From contig JAJEBE010000049.1 in assembly GCA_022822545.1 (NCBI GenBank), positions 163,230 to 227,229 on the forward strand: 64,000 nucleotides of DNA, in the 5' to 3' direction. The position numbers were made by a program, and so were the translations under genes. This document shows, piece by piece, positions 61,925 through 64,000 of this stretch. The notes beneath the pieces were generated by a model. That model did not search any database and was not told the origin of the DNA. It was given only the letters and a program-made list of their open reading frames with translations. The DNA is from Anaerolineae bacterium. Its GTDB lineage: Bacteria; Chloroflexota; Anaerolineae; Aggregatilineales; Phototrophicaceae. Position 1 is the first letter of the stretch, and each line of letters begins with the position of its first letter.

Positions 61925-64000
61925 TTACGCTGTAGCCGGTTCGAGAGGCGTCGACTCAAATGTGAGCTTCTCGCCGTTTTCAGCGACATTGACCCGAACT
62001 TTGTCAGTCTCGGCGATACGCCCGTCGAGCAGCGCCATCGCCAGCGGATCTTGCAAGTGCTTTTGGATCGCCCGCTTAAGGGGCCGCGCGCCGAACACGG
62101 GGTCCCAGCCCAAGTCCGCCAGAAGCGTCTTTGCGGCGGCGCCCAGTTCAATCGTAACGTCGCGTTGCGCCAGGATACGCTCCAGATCCGCCAGACGCAA
62201 ATCCACTATGCGGATGATGTCTTCGCGCGAGAGGCTGTGGAATATGATGATGTCGTCCAGCCGGTTGAGAAATTCCGGACGAAAATGCCGGTCGAGTTCC
62301 TGCATGATGGCGTCGCGCTGCGAGCCCCGGCCGACCTGTTCTCCCATTTCCTTGAGCAAAGCGCTGCCCACATTGCTCGTCAGGATGATCACGCAATTGC
62401 TGAAGTTAACGGTTCGTCCTTGCCCGTCTGTCAGCCTGCCGTCATCGAATACCTGCAGGAAGATGTTGAAAACATCAGGGTGCGCCTTTTCGATCTCATC
62501 AAGCAGCAGGACGCTGTAGGGACGGCGTCTAACGGCTTCCGTGAGTTGGCCGCCTTCTTCGTAGCCGACATAACCCGGGGGCGCGCCGATCAGTCGCGCG
62601 ATACTGTGTTTCTCGCCGTACTCGCTCATGTCAATTCGCACCATAGCGCTTTCGTCATCAAAGAGGAATTGCGCCAGGGCGCGCGCCATCTCGGTCTTGC
62701 CAACTCCCGTCGGACCCAGGAAGAGAAAGGCGCCGACCGGTCGATTGGGGTCCTGCAAGCCGGCTCGGCCGCGCCGCACCGCCGCTGATATCGCCTCTAT
62801 CGCATCCGCTTGCCCGACAATTCGCTGACGCAAACGCGCTTCCATATTGAGCAGTTTTTCGATCTCGCCTTCCATCATGCGCGCCACCGGTATTCCGGTC
62901 CAGCGGCTGACGATGTCGGCGATTTCGTCCGCGTCGACCTCTTCCTTGAGCATCAGCGAACCGTGCTGTCGCATCGCCTCAATTGTCGCCTCGCTCTCGC
63001 GGAGGGACTTTTCCAGCTCGGGCAGTACGCCGTAACGCAAGCGGGCCGCCTCTTCCAGGTTGCCTTGACGCTCGGCGCGCTCCAGTTGAATCCGCGTCTC
63101 ATCAATATCGGCTTTGATGGCCGAAATGCTTTGGATCGCGTCCTTCTCATGCTGCCATACCGCGAGCAGGCTGTTCAGCGCTTCTTGCGAATCGGCCAAT
63201 TCGATCTCGAGGTCTTCGAGCCGCCGTTTCGAGGCATCGTCCTTTTCCTTGCGCAGCGCCGCGCGTTCGATTTCCAACTGCATGATCTGCCGTTCAATCT
63301 TGTCCAATTGCTCCGGTTTGCTATCGATCTCCATTTTCAGATGGGCAGCCGCCTCGTCGATGAGGTCGATAGCCTTGTCCGGCAATTGGCGGTCCATCAG
63401 GTAACGGTTGCTCAAGGCAGCGGCGGCAATCACTGCGCCGTCTTGAATCCGCACGCCGTGATGCACTTCGTAGCGTTCTTTCAAGCCGCGCAAAATGCTG
63501 ATGGTGTCCTCAACACTTGGCTCATCGACGTAGATCGGCTGAAAGCGCCGCTCGAGCGCGGCGTCTTTTTCGATGTACTGCCGGTATTCATCCAGCGTGG
63601 TCGCGCCAATCATCCGCAGTTCGCCGCGCGCCAGCATTGGCTTGAGCATATTGCCGGCGTCCATCGATCCCTCGGCCTTGCCGGCGCCGACGATATTATG
63701 CAGCTCGTCGATGAAGAGGATGATCTCGCCTCCGCTTTCGGCAATTTCTTTCAAGACAGCTTGCAGCCGCTCTTCGAATTCGCCGCGGAATTTGCTCCCC
63801 GCCACCAGCGCCGCCATATCCAGCGCAATGATCGTCTTGTCTTTGATGCCTTCCGGCACATCGCCGTTGACGAGACGTTGCGCCAAACCTTCGGCGATTG
63901 CTGTCTTGCCGACGCCGGCTTCGCCGATCAGTACTGGATTGTTTTTCGTGCGCCGACTAATGACGTGTATCAGCCGTCGAATTTCTTCGTCACGCCCGAT
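61925..64000 (-). CDS. clpB: ATP-dependent disaggregase ClpB, N-terminus cut by window
   Basis: ClpB/Hsp104 chaperone that extracts proteins from aggregates, cooperating with DnaK. The 691 codons seen open [17 protein letters not shown] with the first Walker A GEAGVGKT (about 63902-63925), Walker [11 protein letters not shown] and [20 protein letters not shown]. The coiled-coil middle domain follows ([20 protein letters not shown]), and then [16 protein letters not shown], the second Walker [27 protein letters not shown], and Walker [17 protein letters not shown]. The long middle domain distinguishes it from ClpA and ClpC. The first approximately 165 residues lie beyond base 64000. The ordinary end is at 61925. 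Confidence 0.97.
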   Translation of the reverse strand: MGRDEEIRRLIHVISRRTKNNPVLIGEAGVGKTAIAEGLAQRLVNGDVPEGIKDKTIIALDMAALVAGSKFRGEFEERLQAVLKEIAESGGEIILFIDELHNIVGAGKAEGSMDAGNMLKPMLARGELRMIGATTLDEYRQYIEKDAALERRFQPIYVDEPSVEDTISILRGLKERYEVHHGVRIQDGAVIAAAALSNRYLMDRQLPDKAIDLIDEAAAHLKMEIDSKPEQLDKIERQIMQLEIERAALRKEKDDASKRRLEDLEIELADSQEALNSLLAVWQHEKDAIQSISAIKADIDETRIQLERAERQGNLEEAARLRYGVLPELEKSLRESEATIEAMRQHGSLMLKEEVDADEIADIVSRWTGIPVARMMEGEIEKLLNMEARLRQRIVGQADAIEAISAAVRRGRAGLQDPNRPVGAFLFLGPTGVGKTEMARALAQFLFDDESAMVRIDMSEYGEKHSIARLIGAPPGYVGYEEGGQLTEAVRRRPYSVLLLDEIEKAHPDVFNIFLQVFDDGRLTDGQGRTVNFSNCVIILTSNVGSALLKEMGEQVGRGSQRDAIMQELDRHFRPEFLNRLDDIIIFHSLSREDIIRIVDLRLADLERILAQRDVTIELGAAAKTLLADLGWDPVFGARPLKRAIQKHLQDPLAMALLDGRIAETDKVRVNVAENGEKLTFESTPLEPATA

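Overview
The window reads as a 64-kb stretch of a bacterial chromosome, moderately high in G+C by eye and densely coded on both strands. The style suggests a Chloroflexota (Anaerolineae-like) bacterium. The pointers are lipoproteins and secreted proteins with long Thr-Pro 'TPT' linkers, a transglutaminase protein with a Pro-rich linker, many lipoboxes, a bacterial type-A RNase P RNA, and no outer-membrane biogenesis genes. This placement is inference; no 16S rRNA gene is present. There is no CRISPR array, prophage or rRNA operon. Two tRNA genes (Lys-CUU and Leu-CAA) and rnpB are present.

Layout. 1-4.7 kb (minus): a truncated PgpH-type c-di-AMP phosphodiesterase, YqeY, the tRNA methylthiotransferase MtaB and a secreted protein. 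4.8-6.6 kb: aspartate kinase lysC behind a promoter and a classical ribosome-mediated attenuator whose leader peptide is rich in Met and Thr. 6.6-9.5 kb (minus): a hydrolase, a phosphodiester-glycosidase lipoprotein and an aminotransferase. 9.7-14.9 kb: peptide-type ABC transporter genes (binding protein and two permeases, no ATPase), a c-type cytochrome lipoprotein and a methyltransferase. 14.9-21.3 kb: TgpA-like transglutaminase, rnpB, GNAT, sulfatase, GT2 and an unknown gene. 21.3-27.9 kb: an intergenic repeat region, then a catabolic-looking locus of two SDR dehydrogenases, an aldose-epimerase-like gene broken by an in-frame TAG, a divergent enolase paralogue coupled to a small-molecule kinase, and a mandelate-racemase-family enzyme. 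28-29.3 kb: an A+T-richer gene of unknown function. 29.4-31.4 kb: two tandem HSL-type esterases. 31.4-32.5 kb: tRNA-Lys, a MITE-like element and a repeat-bearing small ORF. 32.5-39 kb: an epimerase, a thioredoxin-like lipoprotein with UGA at the first redox position (probable selenoprotein), a large TPT lipoprotein with an SH3 domain, GT2 and TPR genes. 39-45.8 kb: NUDIX, tRNA-Leu, cobalamin adenosyltransferase, two divergent GT39-like membrane transferases, a PyrK-like/PyrD-like/FmdB operon and an Nfu-N protein. 45.8-51.3 kb: agmatine deiminase, purB, a PfkB kinase and ugd. 51.5-64 kb: an acyl-CoA-synthetase-type ligase, a P1B-type metal ATPase with a palindromic operator, a pair of M50-like membrane proteins (one with HExxH, one without), a Rieske oxygenase, a UPF0104 flippase-like protein, a glycoside hydrolase, a Trm112-like protein and a 5'-truncated clpB.

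The most notable observations are the probable selenocysteine-containing thioredoxin-like lipoprotein (33686-34123) with a hairpin in SECIS position, and the Met/Thr leader-peptide attenuator of lysC (4820-5026). Next come three family-divergent gene pairs: kinase plus enolase-like, PyrK-like plus PyrD-like, and M50 plus pseudo-M50. Many genes are housekeeping or ordinary accessory functions, and start codons were chosen from ribosome-binding sites read by eye.
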